A stretch of DNA of 64,000 nt, from assembly GCA_029834535.1 (NCBI GenBank), contig JAQMWT010000526.1, positions 124,001 to 188,000 on the forward strand. The letters are read 5' to 3'. The translations under genes were made by a program, and so were the position numbers. Source of the stretch: Chrysophaeum taylorii. Taxonomy: Eukaryota > Sar > Pelagophyceae > Pelagomonadales > Pelagomonadaceae. Shown here one piece after another: positions 29,463 to 39,673 of this stretch; positions within the stretch are counted from its first letter, which is position 1; each line of letters opens with the position of its first letter. Under the pieces are notes generated by a model that saw nothing but the letters and a program-made list of their open reading frames with translations, made no database searches and was not told the DNA's origin.

Positions 29463-31815
29463 ATGAGCATCTCCCAGAGCGAAGTGAACGAGCTAAAGCG
29501 GCTGTCGGTCCGCGGGGACTCGAGCGAGCCCAAGTGGCTGCGGCGGCAGCGAAAGCTGTTCACGAACTTTTGTGCGTCTTCCCAAGCGAAGCGTTGTTGT
29601 TGTTGTTTCGCCCGCGAAGATCTCTGTCTCTCACGCAGGCAACGCGAAGCTCGCCGACCGAGACGACGTGCCCCCGATGACCGACATTCTCGAGGACATC
29701 AAGGATGGGCAAGTGCTGTACGCGTTGCTCGAGGAGCTGAGCGGACAGTCGCTGGCGCCTCTCGGACGCATAAAGAAACCGCGACCGGGCAAGGTGCTGT
29801 CTCACATCGACAAGGTCGCCAACCTCTCGATCAGCTTTCGGTACATTCACCAGACCACCAAGATCGTGGGTATCGGTCCGGGCGACATCGCCGACGGCCA
29901 CTCGAGTCTCGTTCTGGGGCTGTTGTGGTCTCTGATCACGTTCTTCACGGCCAAGGACCTCGGCGGCATCGACGACGTGTCGGCGCTCAAGAAGAAGATC
30001 CTGAAATGGTGCCAGAAGCGCACAGAGAAGAACACGGACGTGGACGTCCGAAACCTCAAGGATTCCTTCATGGGCGGGCGCGCCTTCCACGCTATTCTCA
30101 ACGACGTCGACCCGGTGAACTTTCCGTACGAGCCGTCGACGTCCGCGACGGAGAACTTTGCCAGAGCCTTCGCCGAGGCGGCGGAGAAGTACGGCGTCCC
30201 GGAGCTCCTCGATGCGAACGATGAAGACTTGTGGAAGGACGAGCAGGCTATGGTGACCTACCTCTCCGAGCTCATGAAGCGGCTCCCCGAACACGCGGCG
30301 CTGGACGCGTCGATCGCGTCGCTCAAGTGGGCCGACGACCACAAGGACGAGATCGAGGCGGACTTTGAAAAGATCTGCGGCGTGCCGTCGTTTCCGACCA
30401 AGGTGTCCGAGTGCGCTAAATGCGCCGAGATGCTCAAGGATATCGCGGCACCGGCGCTCGATGCCGAGGTCGTCAGTTTCCCCGACGACGACGCGCCGCC
30501 GTTCGTCGTCGCCAAGAGCTACAAAGGCGCCCGCGACCCCAAGCTGCCGTCGATTCTTTTTGTGGCCGATTACGGGGTCGACCCCTCGATCGACGACGAC
30601 AGCTTTATCGTGCCCGTGAAAGCCGGCGACCGACTCAAAGCCGCCGCGGCCGGCAACAAGGCCGGCTGCGTCGCGGCGATCCAGGCGGTCGCCGCGATTC
30701 TCGAGACCCAGCAGCAGGGCCCCGACAACAAGCCGCAGGCGAACGTCGATATTGTCCTCACGTGCGCCTCGGCGCAGGACGTGGCACAGGAGGGTCGTGT
30801 GGAGAAATTTTTGCACTCGCAATTCGGCGGCGGCGACTCGTTTCCCGACTACGTCGTCGTCGACGCTCCCGGAGCAGCCGTCGCCGTCGCGCCCGACTCG
30901 TTCAACACCGTCTTCGCGTGCCGCGGCTACGTAGAAATGTCGGTGCGCGCGACCGTCGCCGAAACCTCCGCCAAACTCCCGTATGCGGATCCGCTCATCG
31001 ACGCCAACCTCGGCCTCTGCCAAGTCCTCGCGGCCCTGCGCAAGCCCACGACGATGCTGCCCAACGTCCCCGGCCTCGTAGGCTTCGCCGAACCGAACCG
31101 ATTTACGCGCGCCGTCTCGGGCGTCCAGCCCCTCGATCCCGAGCAGCTTGCCGAGAGCGTCGGCTACCCCGTGCCGCCGCGTCGCCTCGCCAAGCTCCCG
31201 CGCGATCAGTGGACCTGCGTCGAGCAACTCTGCTTCCACCCGGGCTTGGCCGTCACGAAGATGGTACACGACGACGACGACGGTTGCTTCCCAGCGACCT
31301 CCGCTGAAGCGCATCTCGCTGTCTACCTTGCGCCTGGCTTCGACCCCAGCCAAGCTAAGGTCGCCGTCACTGACCAGCTCAACAAAAGCGCACTCCCTTG
31401 GGGCCTATCCCTCTCGATCGCCGCGGACGACGACCAACCCTCGCAGGGCTTCATCACTAACCTCGTCGAACTCTTTCTCACCAAGTTCACGGCGGCGGCC
31501 GGGGCCCACTTCGCGCACCGCACCTCTGCCTGCGCGGCTTCCCCCGAATATCTTCCTCTCGTCGCGGCCTGCTCCCGAGGGATGCAGAGGACGCCCGTCT
31601 ACGGCTGCGGCATCGCCGACACCAAGGCGAACATCGCCACCAAAGACGAGTCGCTCCTTCTCGATGACCTCACGTCGAGCGTCAAGACCTTCATCAAGCT
31701 CTTGACCACCATGAAGACTGTCCACAAGCACTCGCACAACACCGGCCCGTTCGACCCCGAGCCCCTCTTCGTCGCCGGTGCCACCGAGGAACCCGAAGAC
31801 GACGCCGCGCTCTAG
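29463..31815 (+). CDS. Tandem calponin-homology protein fused to an inactive M20 metallopeptidase-like domain
   Basis: Two exons (29463-29571 and 29639-31815; 67-nt intron, GTGCGT...ACGCAG) give 761 aa. CH1 spans about residues 30-130 (LFTNFCNAKLADRDD, DILEDIKDGQVLYALLEEL) and CH2 about 145-245 (LKKKILKWCQKRTEK, DSFMGGRAFHAIL), the alpha-actinin-like actin-binding arrangement. The remaining 460 residues follow the order of the CNDP/M20 dipeptidase fold: ADYGVDP in place of GHYDVQP, AAAAGNKAG in place of YGRGATDDKG, YVEMSVRATV as the lid-domain entry, and YGCGIADTKANIATKDE in place of PVGSADDGAHSQNE. All metal ligands and the catalytic Asp and Glu appear replaced, so it should be a pseudoenzyme. 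Possibly a cytoskeletal scaffold. Confidence 0.82.
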
Positions 31816-34800
31816 AAAGGGAGGCGACAGACGATGCTGCGCTTTACGTCTTTTAGGATGATACTTCTATGGGTCCTTCCTTCATTCCTTCCTTTTCGCG
31901 CGCTGCCGGCCCTTGTTACCCTCAATACCGTGTCTCTCCGCCAGACCACGTCTCGAGCTCCCGTTTTCCCTCCTCGCTCAGCTTTTTCGCCTTTTCGTTT
32001 TCTTTCTTTCGTCGGCTCTCGAGGAGCGAGGGCCAGGTGCCATCCAAGCATAAGAAGAAGAAGAAGAAGAAGAAGCAAGAGAAGAAGAATGATTATTTTC
32101 CCTACTACTAGTTGGTGAATTGAATGAATCTAGTCCGAGATCCACGGAGGTCGTCTTTCTACGCGTCCAAGGCAACGGTTACAAAATCGTTGATCGACTT
32201 GAGGAGTTTGCCGGGGTTGTTCGCGGCGCAGAGAGGCAGGGGAACGCAATGGAGGTGGCAATAAGGCGACGGCGTTACACCTCATCCTGTTCCCGGCTGG
32301 TTGGGCATGGTGAGCAATGGATGACTCGAGGTGGGTGGACAATTTGATTCCAGGGGGCACCGTCGATGAGTAGAGGGGAACAGCAGAGATGCTTGAACGT
32401 AAAATTGTCGGCAGCCACCCTTCATCGCCCGAGGGTAATGGTGAATGGTCCAACAGAGGGGATCATTCCGCCACGTATCCCGAATTCTTCCTGCGTGATG
32501 GCACATCACGGCTGCAGACCAGTGCTGCAGGGTGTGCTCCCAAACATTTTTGGCGAGCGCGTTCGAGCGATCAACTACCGCTTGGATGGCAGATCGAAGA
32601 CCGTGCGCATCGATTACCTCTTCGTGACGCCGCCGAACTTTGCGCGCAAAGTTCACGATTCGTTCGGGGGTGCTGCCGTCTTGATGATGCGTCCCAAAAA
32701 TGGAGAAGACCAGGCTGCGTTTGACGCGCGGCGCATCGCGGCGATCCAACAACTTGTGGAATACGAACTCGCTAAGAAATTTGGATTCAGACTGTCGCGG
32801 TCGCGTTCGGAACCGATAAACGTTGAGTCAACCGTATTCGGCGTCGCGGTCGAGTCTTCGAATGCGTACGCGAGGGCGGCCGCGCGTCGGGCGGGCGGTG
32901 AAGAAAACGTCCAGCACCCTCCTCAGTCTTACAATCGCGCCAAATCGGAGGTTTGCGGCGAAAGTCTGGAGCCACGCACGCGACAAACTTCTCGTAGTAA
33001 GCAGAAGTTGTTTACGCGTGTGCAGCAACAAACGGAGGAGCACGACGTGGGGCACGCCAGCAACCGCGACCGCGAGCGCGAGGAGGAGCTGCATACCAAC
33101 CTGAACATCGGTATTTGCGGATTTTTTTGCTCAGACGGCGATTTTTTCTGGTGCTCGTCGTCACAAAACGCGGTGGGGACTAGTTCCCTACCAAGGCAAA
33201 TGAGATGTAGACGGAAACCGTGAAGCCGTGCGAAGAGGCGGAGGTCGGCGAAATGAGAGCCTTGATGGACTGCAAGTGTGGGAAGCACAAGCAGACATAT
33301 GCCTCGATATGATCGGCAAAGCGATGACGACGAAGACTCTCGGGGTGTCGGTCGGCTTGGACTGCTCTACGTTGCTCGCTACTGTCTCTGCGCGTTTATC
33401 GACTTCGTCTTCGAAGTCATCCTTTGGGCGTTTTGGCGTGAATGTGATTGTTTTGTAAGTCAATAAATAAGTGGCGGAGGTGGAGCATCGCTATTACTTT
33501 GCAAAATCTCGTGTGAGGCTTTCATGCACTTGAATGTTGAGGTCATTGATGCGTCGTACTTGACGCGAACCAAACTTGTTCTTATCGGCCATGAAATTTG
33601 TAAGACGGAGCGTCGTTTTTTCTTCGGGCCCTCCAACACGAAAGAGGTCGATTCGCACTTTCACAACTTTCACCAGCTCGATCGCGTATTGGATGTTGAT
33701 GTACCCTGCATCGCCGTCTTCGGGTTACTTGGCAGCACCAGAGTCCTCGTTAGTTTTCCCACAAAAGCTTTTTTGTCGTGGTTTCGCAGTTGTCGAAATT
33801 GCACAGCACACAGGTCATATTTTTCTTTGGTGGCTGCTCGAATATTTACCGAATAGTGTCGTGTCATGTCATTTTTTCAAGTTGTCGCGGCGCGAGCTCG
33901 CTCCGCAAGGCTTCACGATACGCTCGTCACACGTACGACGACCGGATCTGCTGGTGAGACGCCGAAGAAAATGTTCATCCAGCGACTGGGAAGACGCGGC
34001 GGATCTCCAATTTTGACTTTTGATTCTCTTGCTTTTGGAAAAAGTTTCAAAGTTTCTGGATGTTGACGATGGCCTGCAGAGCATTGAAGAGATGCTTGCT
34101 TTTTGTGTGACGACCAACGTCAAGGACCCTTAAATTAGCGAACCGAACGTCTCGGATGTCTCTTTTGTACCCTGCTCGGGCATACAGTTTGCATGACCCT
34201 TGATGATGGACGCGTAGTATTCACTGCGCTGCTGGCCTGAATATGAAGGAGGATGATCACCTTCGCAAGATGTGGCTCTTCTGCCCTTTTTGTATCGAGC
34301 CGGCGCCGCTGCGCTCGACTTCAAAAAACTACGTCACAGGAATGTGCAACGAGGCTAGATTGGGAGAACCACACGATTGCTCACGCAATTCAAATCGAAA
34401 AGAACGAGATAGTTTATGAAGCACGTAATCAATGAAACTTCTGCTGCGTCTGTCGAATGAGGGACCTGGCTTGCGGTTGTTATGTCCGCAAAGGACGCAG
34501 AGGATGTTCGCTCGTAACGATAAGGAGGAAGTTTCGTTGCAGTGCGTGTACACTGGACCCTGGACTCTACAATACCCCATGCCGTATCACGTCAATCGTC
34601 AATGATGTGATTTCCAAGGACGTGTGGCTTGCAGAGTTATGTGGTTTGAACTAATTGACGGCCTCAACTTTTTTTTTACGTGATACAGACAATAACCGTG
34701 ATGGCGCTGGTCAGGTCGAAAATATGGAGGGTCTCGTTGTCAAACTTATCTGGGATTTGAGTCGATGACTCTTATGATGGTATTTACGAACTCACACCGT

Positions 34801-35243
34801 TGTTTTATCTGCTCATACTACTTATGCGCAGACTTTCTCGATCTAGCTCACGTCACTCGAATCGAGCGCAATTGCCCAATGTGACCGCTATTTGTCACTT
34901 CATTGCCTTGGCAAAAACAGTCTCTTAGCTGGGATAAAACGGGTCAACTCGTATCGTCTAAAAATTGCTCTAGTGTTTGTCCGCGAGGCAAACCTGGTGG
35001 AATCGCCTCTTAGGCAGCCGACCAATCGTTATTTGACTTAATTCGGGGAAGGGCGGCAGGCACAAAAAAAGGGGGGGGATTTGAAAGATCCTCCACCGTT
35101 GCAGGCTGCACGGCCCTTGCCCACCCCTGCTGCATATGTTGCGCCAATTATTGCATATGCTGCGCCAATTATAATCAAGTTATTAGCCGAATCCGAGTAT
35201 ATGACGACGGGATCCTCCGCAGAGACGCCTGTGCCTTGTAATA
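31816..35243. other. 3.4-kb region without a confident gene
   Basis: Contains one 285-codon ORF (next entry) and many short ones. The 14-mer TGGGGACTAGTTCC occurs at 33174. From 33450 to 35200 base composition is closer to 50 percent GC than in host genes, and frames on both strands are short, which suggests decayed mobile DNA. I recognised no domain, RNA gene or clear repeat boundary. Confidence 0.5.
32366..33223 (+). CDS. Hypothetical ORF, doubtful
   Basis: 285 codons from an ATG. I do not recognise it. The middle part (LDGRSKTVRIDYLFVTPPNF and AAIQQLVEYELAKKFGFRLS) has protein-like composition with amphipathic helices, while the C-terminal third is charged and low-complexity and contains the translated 14-mer TGGGGACTAGTTCC. 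The overlapping minus-strand frame is also open for 156 codons. It may be a degraded element gene or chance. Confidence 0.25.
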   Translation: MSRGEQQRCLNVKLSAATLHRPRVMVNGPTEGIIPPRIPNSSCVMAHHGCRPVLQGVLPNIFGERVRAINYRLDGRSKTVRIDYLFVTPPNFARKVHDSFGGAAVLMMRPKNGEDQAAFDARRIAAIQQLVEYELAKKFGFRLSRSRSEPINVESTVFGVAVESSNAYARAAARRAGGEENVQHPPQSYNRAKSEVCGESLEPRTRQTSRSKQKLFTRVQQQTEEHDVGHASNRDREREEELHTNLNIGICGFFCSDGDFFWCSSSQNAVGTSSLPRQMRCRRKP

Positions 35244-35834
35244 CTAGTTTGATATGGGTGCTAGCGAAAGCTGGTGGGCCTCCGCAAATGCAGTGTAGGC
35301 TCGTGCAGATTCGCGAATGAAGGCGCGTTCGGCGTCCGTTAGGTCGCGGAGTTTCCTCGCGGGGCGGCCCACCCAGAGCTCGCCGGCCTTGACAACAGTG
35401 CGCATGGGCACGAGCGCGCCCGCAGCGACCATAGCCTCAGACTCGACGACGGCGAAATCCAACAAGCAAGCCTGCATGCCCACAAAGCTGAAATCGTGGC
35501 AAGTACACGCGTGCAACAGGGCCGCGTGGCCGACGGTGACGTGCTCGCCGACAATAGTCGGGTTGGGCGTGCCTCCGAGTTCGCGCGATCGCACGTGGAT
35601 CACCGTACTATCCTGAATGTTCGAGTGAGCGCCGACGACGATCTTGTTCACGTCGCCGCGCAGCAAGCAGTTGTACCAAATAGAAGACTTTTCGCCGATT
35701 TCTACGTCCCCAACAAGCGTCGCGTTGGGCGCGATGAACGCACTCTGATGCCACCGGGGCTCGCTCCCCTCGAATCGATAGAGATTCGCGAAGCGTCGCG
35801 ACACCATCCTCACAAACGGATGACGACGCCCCAT
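35244..35834 (-). CDS. Gamma-type carbonic anhydrase (mitochondrial complex I gamma-CA family)
   Basis: 196 aa from the ATG at 35834. The left-handed beta-helix repeats are clear: FIAPNATLVGDVEIGEKSSIWYN (shown in parts), LRGDVNKIVVGAHSNIQD, and IVGEHVTVGHAALLHACT. The three zinc-ligand histidines of active gamma-CAs are present in STVIHV, VGHAAL and ALLHAC. The arginine-rich N-terminus (GRRHPFVRMVSRRFANLYRF) fits a mitochondrial presequence. Such proteins form the membrane-facing trimer of complex I in plants and algae. The stop lies 40 bp before an unrelated low-complexity region; no intron seen. Confidence 0.92.
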   Translation of the reverse strand: MGRRHPFVRMVSRRFANLYRFEGSEPRWHQSAFIAPNATLVGDVEIGEKSSIWYNCLLRGDVNKIVVGAHSNIQDSTVIHVRSRELGGTPNPTIVGEHVTVGHAALLHACTCHDFSFVGMQACLLDFAVVESEAMVAAGALVPMRTVVKAGELWVGRPARKLRDLTDAERAFIRESARAYTAFAEAHQLSLAPISN

Positions 35835-35888
35835 CGCTCTCACTCCTAAACCCTAGCTAGCCCCTAGTACACGCAGCCGAGTTATGAA

Positions 35889-37043
35889 TCAGGCATCCTT
35901 TTTTTTCCGAGAGGGGGCATCGCCCCCCTCGTCTTCGTCATCATTGTCGTCGTCGTCGTCGTTCTTGCCTTTCTTTTTCTTCTTATTTTTGTCTTCGGCG
36001 CCGTGGTGCGCTAGGATGTGGTCAACGAGAGGGGAGAAGAGGCTGAAGAGCTTGGGGAAGGTCTTGGAGAAGTAGGTGATGAGTGGAACCGCCATCGCCA
36101 ACAAGACGGAAGGATTGATGCGCGACACGAGGTCGACGATGGCCTCGAAGATATCGACGATTGTGGCCACCATCAGCTTGAAGATGCCGGGGTTATGGAC
36201 CTCGTGCGGTTCGCGGTCCTTGAAAGCGTAGAGCGTTTCGTCAAAGTCAATGTCGTTCGGACACATGCCCACGAGCGACATGTAGTGAAAGAGGTCGTCA
36301 AGGTCGGCATCCTTGAGCTTGATGCGCCGCTTCGCGCGGAGCCAGGCCTTGAGGTACTTGACGTCGCTCGTAGCGCGCTCGCAGACGCCCTCTCCGAGCG
36401 CGTCTCCGCTCGGACCGCCCGTGCAATATCCCGAGACGGCGCCGCGCATCGCAACGCGCTTGCGACTCAAGGACTGACCCACGAGGAAGCATGTGTCCCG
36501 AGAGGCGCGGTCGTCGAGCCTCGCCTTTGAGATCCAGGTGTAGGAGCCGCAGAGCTCGGGGTAGACCGGCGGCGCGTGAGCTTCGCAGCGCGCCTGACAC
36601 GCGACGGCCGAGTCGGTGCGGACGAGATCGTTTGTCAAATAACACGGCGGATCGGAGCACCCCACGTGAGTCGCGACGCGCGCCTGCGGGCTCGTGCACC
36701 GCCGGACGAAACAGTGTGCATTGGCGCAAGCAGTCAGCGCGCGCATCATCGCGTTTCGGGGGAGCAGCGGCAGCTTGCGCCGCTGCTGCAGAGAGCGTGT
36801 TAGCCAGTCCTCGGCAACCACGGCCGAGCACTCGACGTCCTGGCTGCAATGTTCGAACGCGGTGGCGCACGCGCCCTCGGTAATGCACGTCTTGAGCATG
36901 TCGACCGAGTCGGCCGTGAGGTTCGTCGTGTGATGAAGCGGCGGCGCGGAGAGTCCGGACGACCGCGATAGCTGCCGCAACGAGATCACCAAGATTACCC
37001 CCGAGACGACCGCGGTCGCCAAGCCCACCAGTTTCCGCTTCAT
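35889..37043 (-). CDS. Membrane protein with a PAN/Apple-like cysteine-rich domain
   Basis: 384 aa from the ATG at 37043. An N-terminal signal anchor (LVGLATAVVSGVILVISL) is followed by a lumenal or extracellular region with many paired cysteines. The block CYLTNDLVRTDSAVACQ...CGSYTWISKA...CFLVGQSL...GAVSGYC resembles a PAN/Apple fold, a protein- or sugar-binding domain. Near the C-terminus are amphipathic or membrane segments (FKLMVATIVDIFEAIVDLV and SVLLAMAVPLITYFS) and a KKKKKGKNDDDDD tail. Cellular role unknown. It diverges from the helicase gene across 166 bp. Confidence 0.7.
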   Translation of the reverse strand: MKRKLVGLATAVVSGVILVISLRQLSRSSGLSAPPLHHTTNLTADSVDMLKTCITEGACATAFEHCSQDVECSAVVAEDWLTRSLQQRRKLPLLPRNAMMRALTACANAHCFVRRCTSPQARVATHVGCSDPPCYLTNDLVRTDSAVACQARCEAHAPPVYPELCGSYTWISKARLDDRASRDTCFLVGQSLSRKRVAMRGAVSGYCTGGPSGDALGEGVCERATSDVKYLKAWLRAKRRIKLKDADLDDLFHYMSLVGMCPNDIDFDETLYAFKDREPHEVHNPGIFKLMVATIVDIFEAIVDLVSRINPSVLLAMAVPLITYFSKTFPKLFSLFSPLVDHILAHHGAEDKNKKKKKGKNDDDDDNDDEDEGGDAPSRKKKDA

Positions 37044-37209
37044 CCCGACGACTGGTGGTAATGGGGACTAGTTCCGTTTGGTATCCTTCGAACCAGAGTG
37101 AGTTCCGTTCGTCCTTCTTGGATACATCTTCAGGGGTAAGTGTGAGATTCGCCAGTTGGATTATTGAGTTCGAAAACGGGAAGCCGATCAACACGGGAAG
37201 CCGACCGAC
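37044..37209. promoter_or_regulatory. Bidirectional promoter between the PAN-like protein and the helicase
   Basis: 166 bp between divergent starts. Holds one of three exact copies of TGGGGACTAGTTCC (37072-37085), placed 29 bp upstream of the PAN-protein ATG, and a short direct repeat of gggaagccga just before the helicase start. Confidence 0.45.
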
Positions 37210-39084
37210 ATGTCTAAGCTTGAAACCCTAGCTGCCGACCTCGCGCGGCTCTGTGTCGTGCGGCGCGAGGGCCCGAAGAAAGCGCGATGTCAAGCGTGCG
37301 AAGCGCCTTCATCGGTTTCCGAGCCTGCGACGCTTTTTTTCCACTCCGTTCGCGTCGCCTTTCCCTTCGACCCGTTGCCCCCTCAACGACAAGTCATGGA
37401 GCGCGTCGTTCGTGCCATTCTTCGCCGCGAGGCGGCGTTGCTCGAATCCCCGACGGGGACAGGAAAAACAGCCGCGCTGCTATGCGCGGCACTCGCGGCG
37501 CAGAACCACTTGCTCGAAAGAGGCGAAGTCTCCAAGGTCGTATACGCGACCCGGACCATCAACCAGGCGCGACAACTTGCAGGGGAGCTCAAAAAGCTTC
37601 CCTACGCCCCGCGCGTCGCAACGCTCGCGTCGCGGATTCATTATGGCTGCGGGTACGACCGTCGCAAGTGCAAGAAACTGATTCAGGCGGAAGAGACGGG
37701 GAACTTTGGCTGCGCCAAGTACCGAGCTCTTGCGCCGGTCCATGCGAGCGACATCGAAGACCTCCAAGGGCCCGGTTGTGGCTATTTCACGGCCAAAGCC
37801 CTCGCGGAGCAAGCACACCTCGTACTTTGTCCCTACAACTACGTGCTCGCGCCGTCGTCGAGAATGGACGACCTTCTCAAGGACGCGATCGTCATCCTTG
37901 ATGAAGCGCACAACGTAGAAGGCATCGCGCGCGACAGCGGCTCGCTCACGATATCGACTTCTGAACTCGCAGAGCTCGATCACCCAGTTGCAGCGAGATT
38001 ATTGGACTTCCTTGACTCGATTAACCCCGAGCGAGTGGCGGCCTACGACTGGGGTCCGAGACGAACACCCGTATCAGAATTCTTTTCCCAGCTGCAGATT
38101 GACGTGCAAGACGACGCAGAGGATGAGAGGACCCGAGAGATCCTTCGAGTCTTGAAAATGGCGCGGAACAACCCCCTACACTACGCGGTGTGCGTCCAAC
38201 CCGTGCTCGGCGGCGTGACTCGCGCGAACGAATGGCTTTCATCGCGCCCTGAGTTCGCGTTGCAGCTCAGCGTCTGGCTGTTGCACCCGGGCGTGGTGAT
38301 GGACATGCTTGCCCCTGCGCGCGCTATTGTGCTGGCCTCGGGGACATTGTCCCCAATGGACCCAAACGAACTCGGCGTCCTGGCTCGTCGCGCGCAGAAG
38401 CCGATGTCGGCGAAGCACGTGTGCTCGTCTCGCCAACTCATCATTCGTGGCTTGACGTTCCACCAAGTGGAACTCGAATGCAAGAGCCAACAACTTTTGA
38501 CTGATCGTCGTCTAGGCTTCTCGCTCGGCCGCGCGATTGCCGCCCTTGCCACCACATCCCCCGGGGGTGTCCTGGTCTTTCTGCCGTCGTCCAAGCACCT
38601 CGCCCTCGCTTCGCAATGGCGACAGCTCTTCGTCGGAAAGGACGTGTACGTGGAACAAGATTTTGACCAGTTCCACCCAAACGCCGTCCTCTTTTGCAAG
38701 TACAGAGGCCAGTGTTCCGAGGGCATCAACTTCAAGGACGATCAGTGCCGGCTTGTGATCTGCGTGGGGATCCCGTTCCCGCCGCCCGAGCCCCAGATCA
38801 TCCGAAAACGGGAGTATGACGGCCACAACAACAATTACACCGCACAAGCCTTTCGCGCGTTGAACCAGGCGATCGGGAGATGCCTTCGCCACAAGGACGA
38901 CTACGGCGCGGTCATCTTGATCGATTCGCGGTGGTCTGACCCCTCGAACCAGCGTCGCCTTCCGACGTGGGCCAAGCTCGAAACGACCGACAACCTCTCT
39001 GCACTCACCGGCGATCTCAAACGCCACTTTGACCAGGCCCCCGCCTTCGTCGAAATTCCGTACAAGCAGCGCGCCAAGCTTTAG
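37210..39084 (+). CDS. Fe-S cluster superfamily 2 DNA helicase, XPD/FANCJ/RTEL1 group
   Basis: 624 aa from the ATG at 37210. Walker A is ESPTGTGKTAALLC near residue 83. The Fe-S region (CGYDRRKC, GNFGCAKY, GPGCGYF) supplies the expected cysteines at about 143-193. The Walker B box is ILDEAHNVE near 230. The C-terminal RecA lobe has ASGTLSPM, SEGINFKDD, VGIPFPPPEPQ and QAIGRCLRH, which are typical of FANCJ/RTEL1/CHL1-type 5'-3' helicases that resolve G-quadruplexes and repair intermediates. It is shorter than human FANCJ or RTEL1 and lacks their C-terminal extensions, so subfamily assignment is uncertain. No intron seen. Confidence 0.9.
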   Translation: MSKLETLAADLARLCVVRREGPKKARCQACEAPSSVSEPATLFFHSVRVAFPFDPLPPQRQVMERVVRAILRREAALLESPTGTGKTAALLCAALAAQNHLLERGEVSKVVYATRTINQARQLAGELKKLPYAPRVATLASRIHYGCGYDRRKCKKLIQAEETGNFGCAKYRALAPVHASDIEDLQGPGCGYFTAKALAEQAHLVLCPYNYVLAPSSRMDDLLKDAIVILDEAHNVEGIARDSGSLTISTSELAELDHPVAARLLDFLDSINPERVAAYDWGPRRTPVSEFFSQLQIDVQDDAEDERTREILRVLKMARNNPLHYAVCVQPVLGGVTRANEWLSSRPEFALQLSVWLLHPGVVMDMLAPARAIVLASGTLSPMDPNELGVLARRAQKPMSAKHVCSSRQLIIRGLTFHQVELECKSQQLLTDRRLGFSLGRAIAALATTSPGGVLVFLPSSKHLALASQWRQLFVGKDVYVEQDFDQFHPNAVLFCKYRGQCSEGINFKDDQCRLVICVGIPFPPPEPQIIRKREYDGHNNNYTAQAFRALNQAIGRCLRHKDDYGAVILIDSRWSDPSNQRRLPTWAKLETTDNLSALTGDLKRHFDQAPAFVEIPYKQRAKL

Positions 39085-39673
39085 ACAGCGTCTAGTGAGA
39101 TCGCCGTGTTCGGTGGAGATGGACGCGCGGGATTTTGACGGGCGATCGACCCCGAACGACATAGGACTATTAAGTCAGCAGGTCTCAGTTAGCTCTGGGT
39201 TTTCGGTGAGTTAGTTATTTACCTTTCGTTTTTATGTTGCTCACAGATCGCAGTAATGAGATGAGCTCCACCATGCCAACAAGCATATGCTCTTGGAAAA
39301 TGGTAGCTAATGACGAAAAGCATAGAAAAAGAATCGACAATGGCGGTCCATGAGTTCTTAACGCGCATCACACGACGGCCATTTCAGATTCTCTCCAGTC
39401 TGAGTTATTCGCACCCCAGGTACGCAGATAAAACCATGACGCATCTACCTTACGACGGGAATGCAAGGCTTCGAGCGTCTCGTGGTCTAGGGACGCAACT
39501 GAATCGCCAAGAAAAAGTATGCAGTAGCACGCGTGTGCAGCACGTCTTCGCAGGAGCTTAGCATTCGAGATCGAGCACGCCAACGCGGCAAAAGTCGGCG
39601 GCCGCACCTCTTCCCGCTCCATTGGCACATGGCCAACAACAAACAAACATCTTGGCTTGATGCATCTTGGCTT
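39085..39673. other. Intergenic DNA downstream of the helicase
   Basis: AT-richer than the helicase gene, no supported coding sequence. Marks the left edge of the low-GC decayed region that extends to about 45.3 kb. Confidence 0.4.

Noticed and set aside
29560-31353. 597-codon minus-strand ORF
   Set aside because: Fully antisense to the CH/M20 gene, low-complexity Arg/Val/Asp composition typical of shadow frames.
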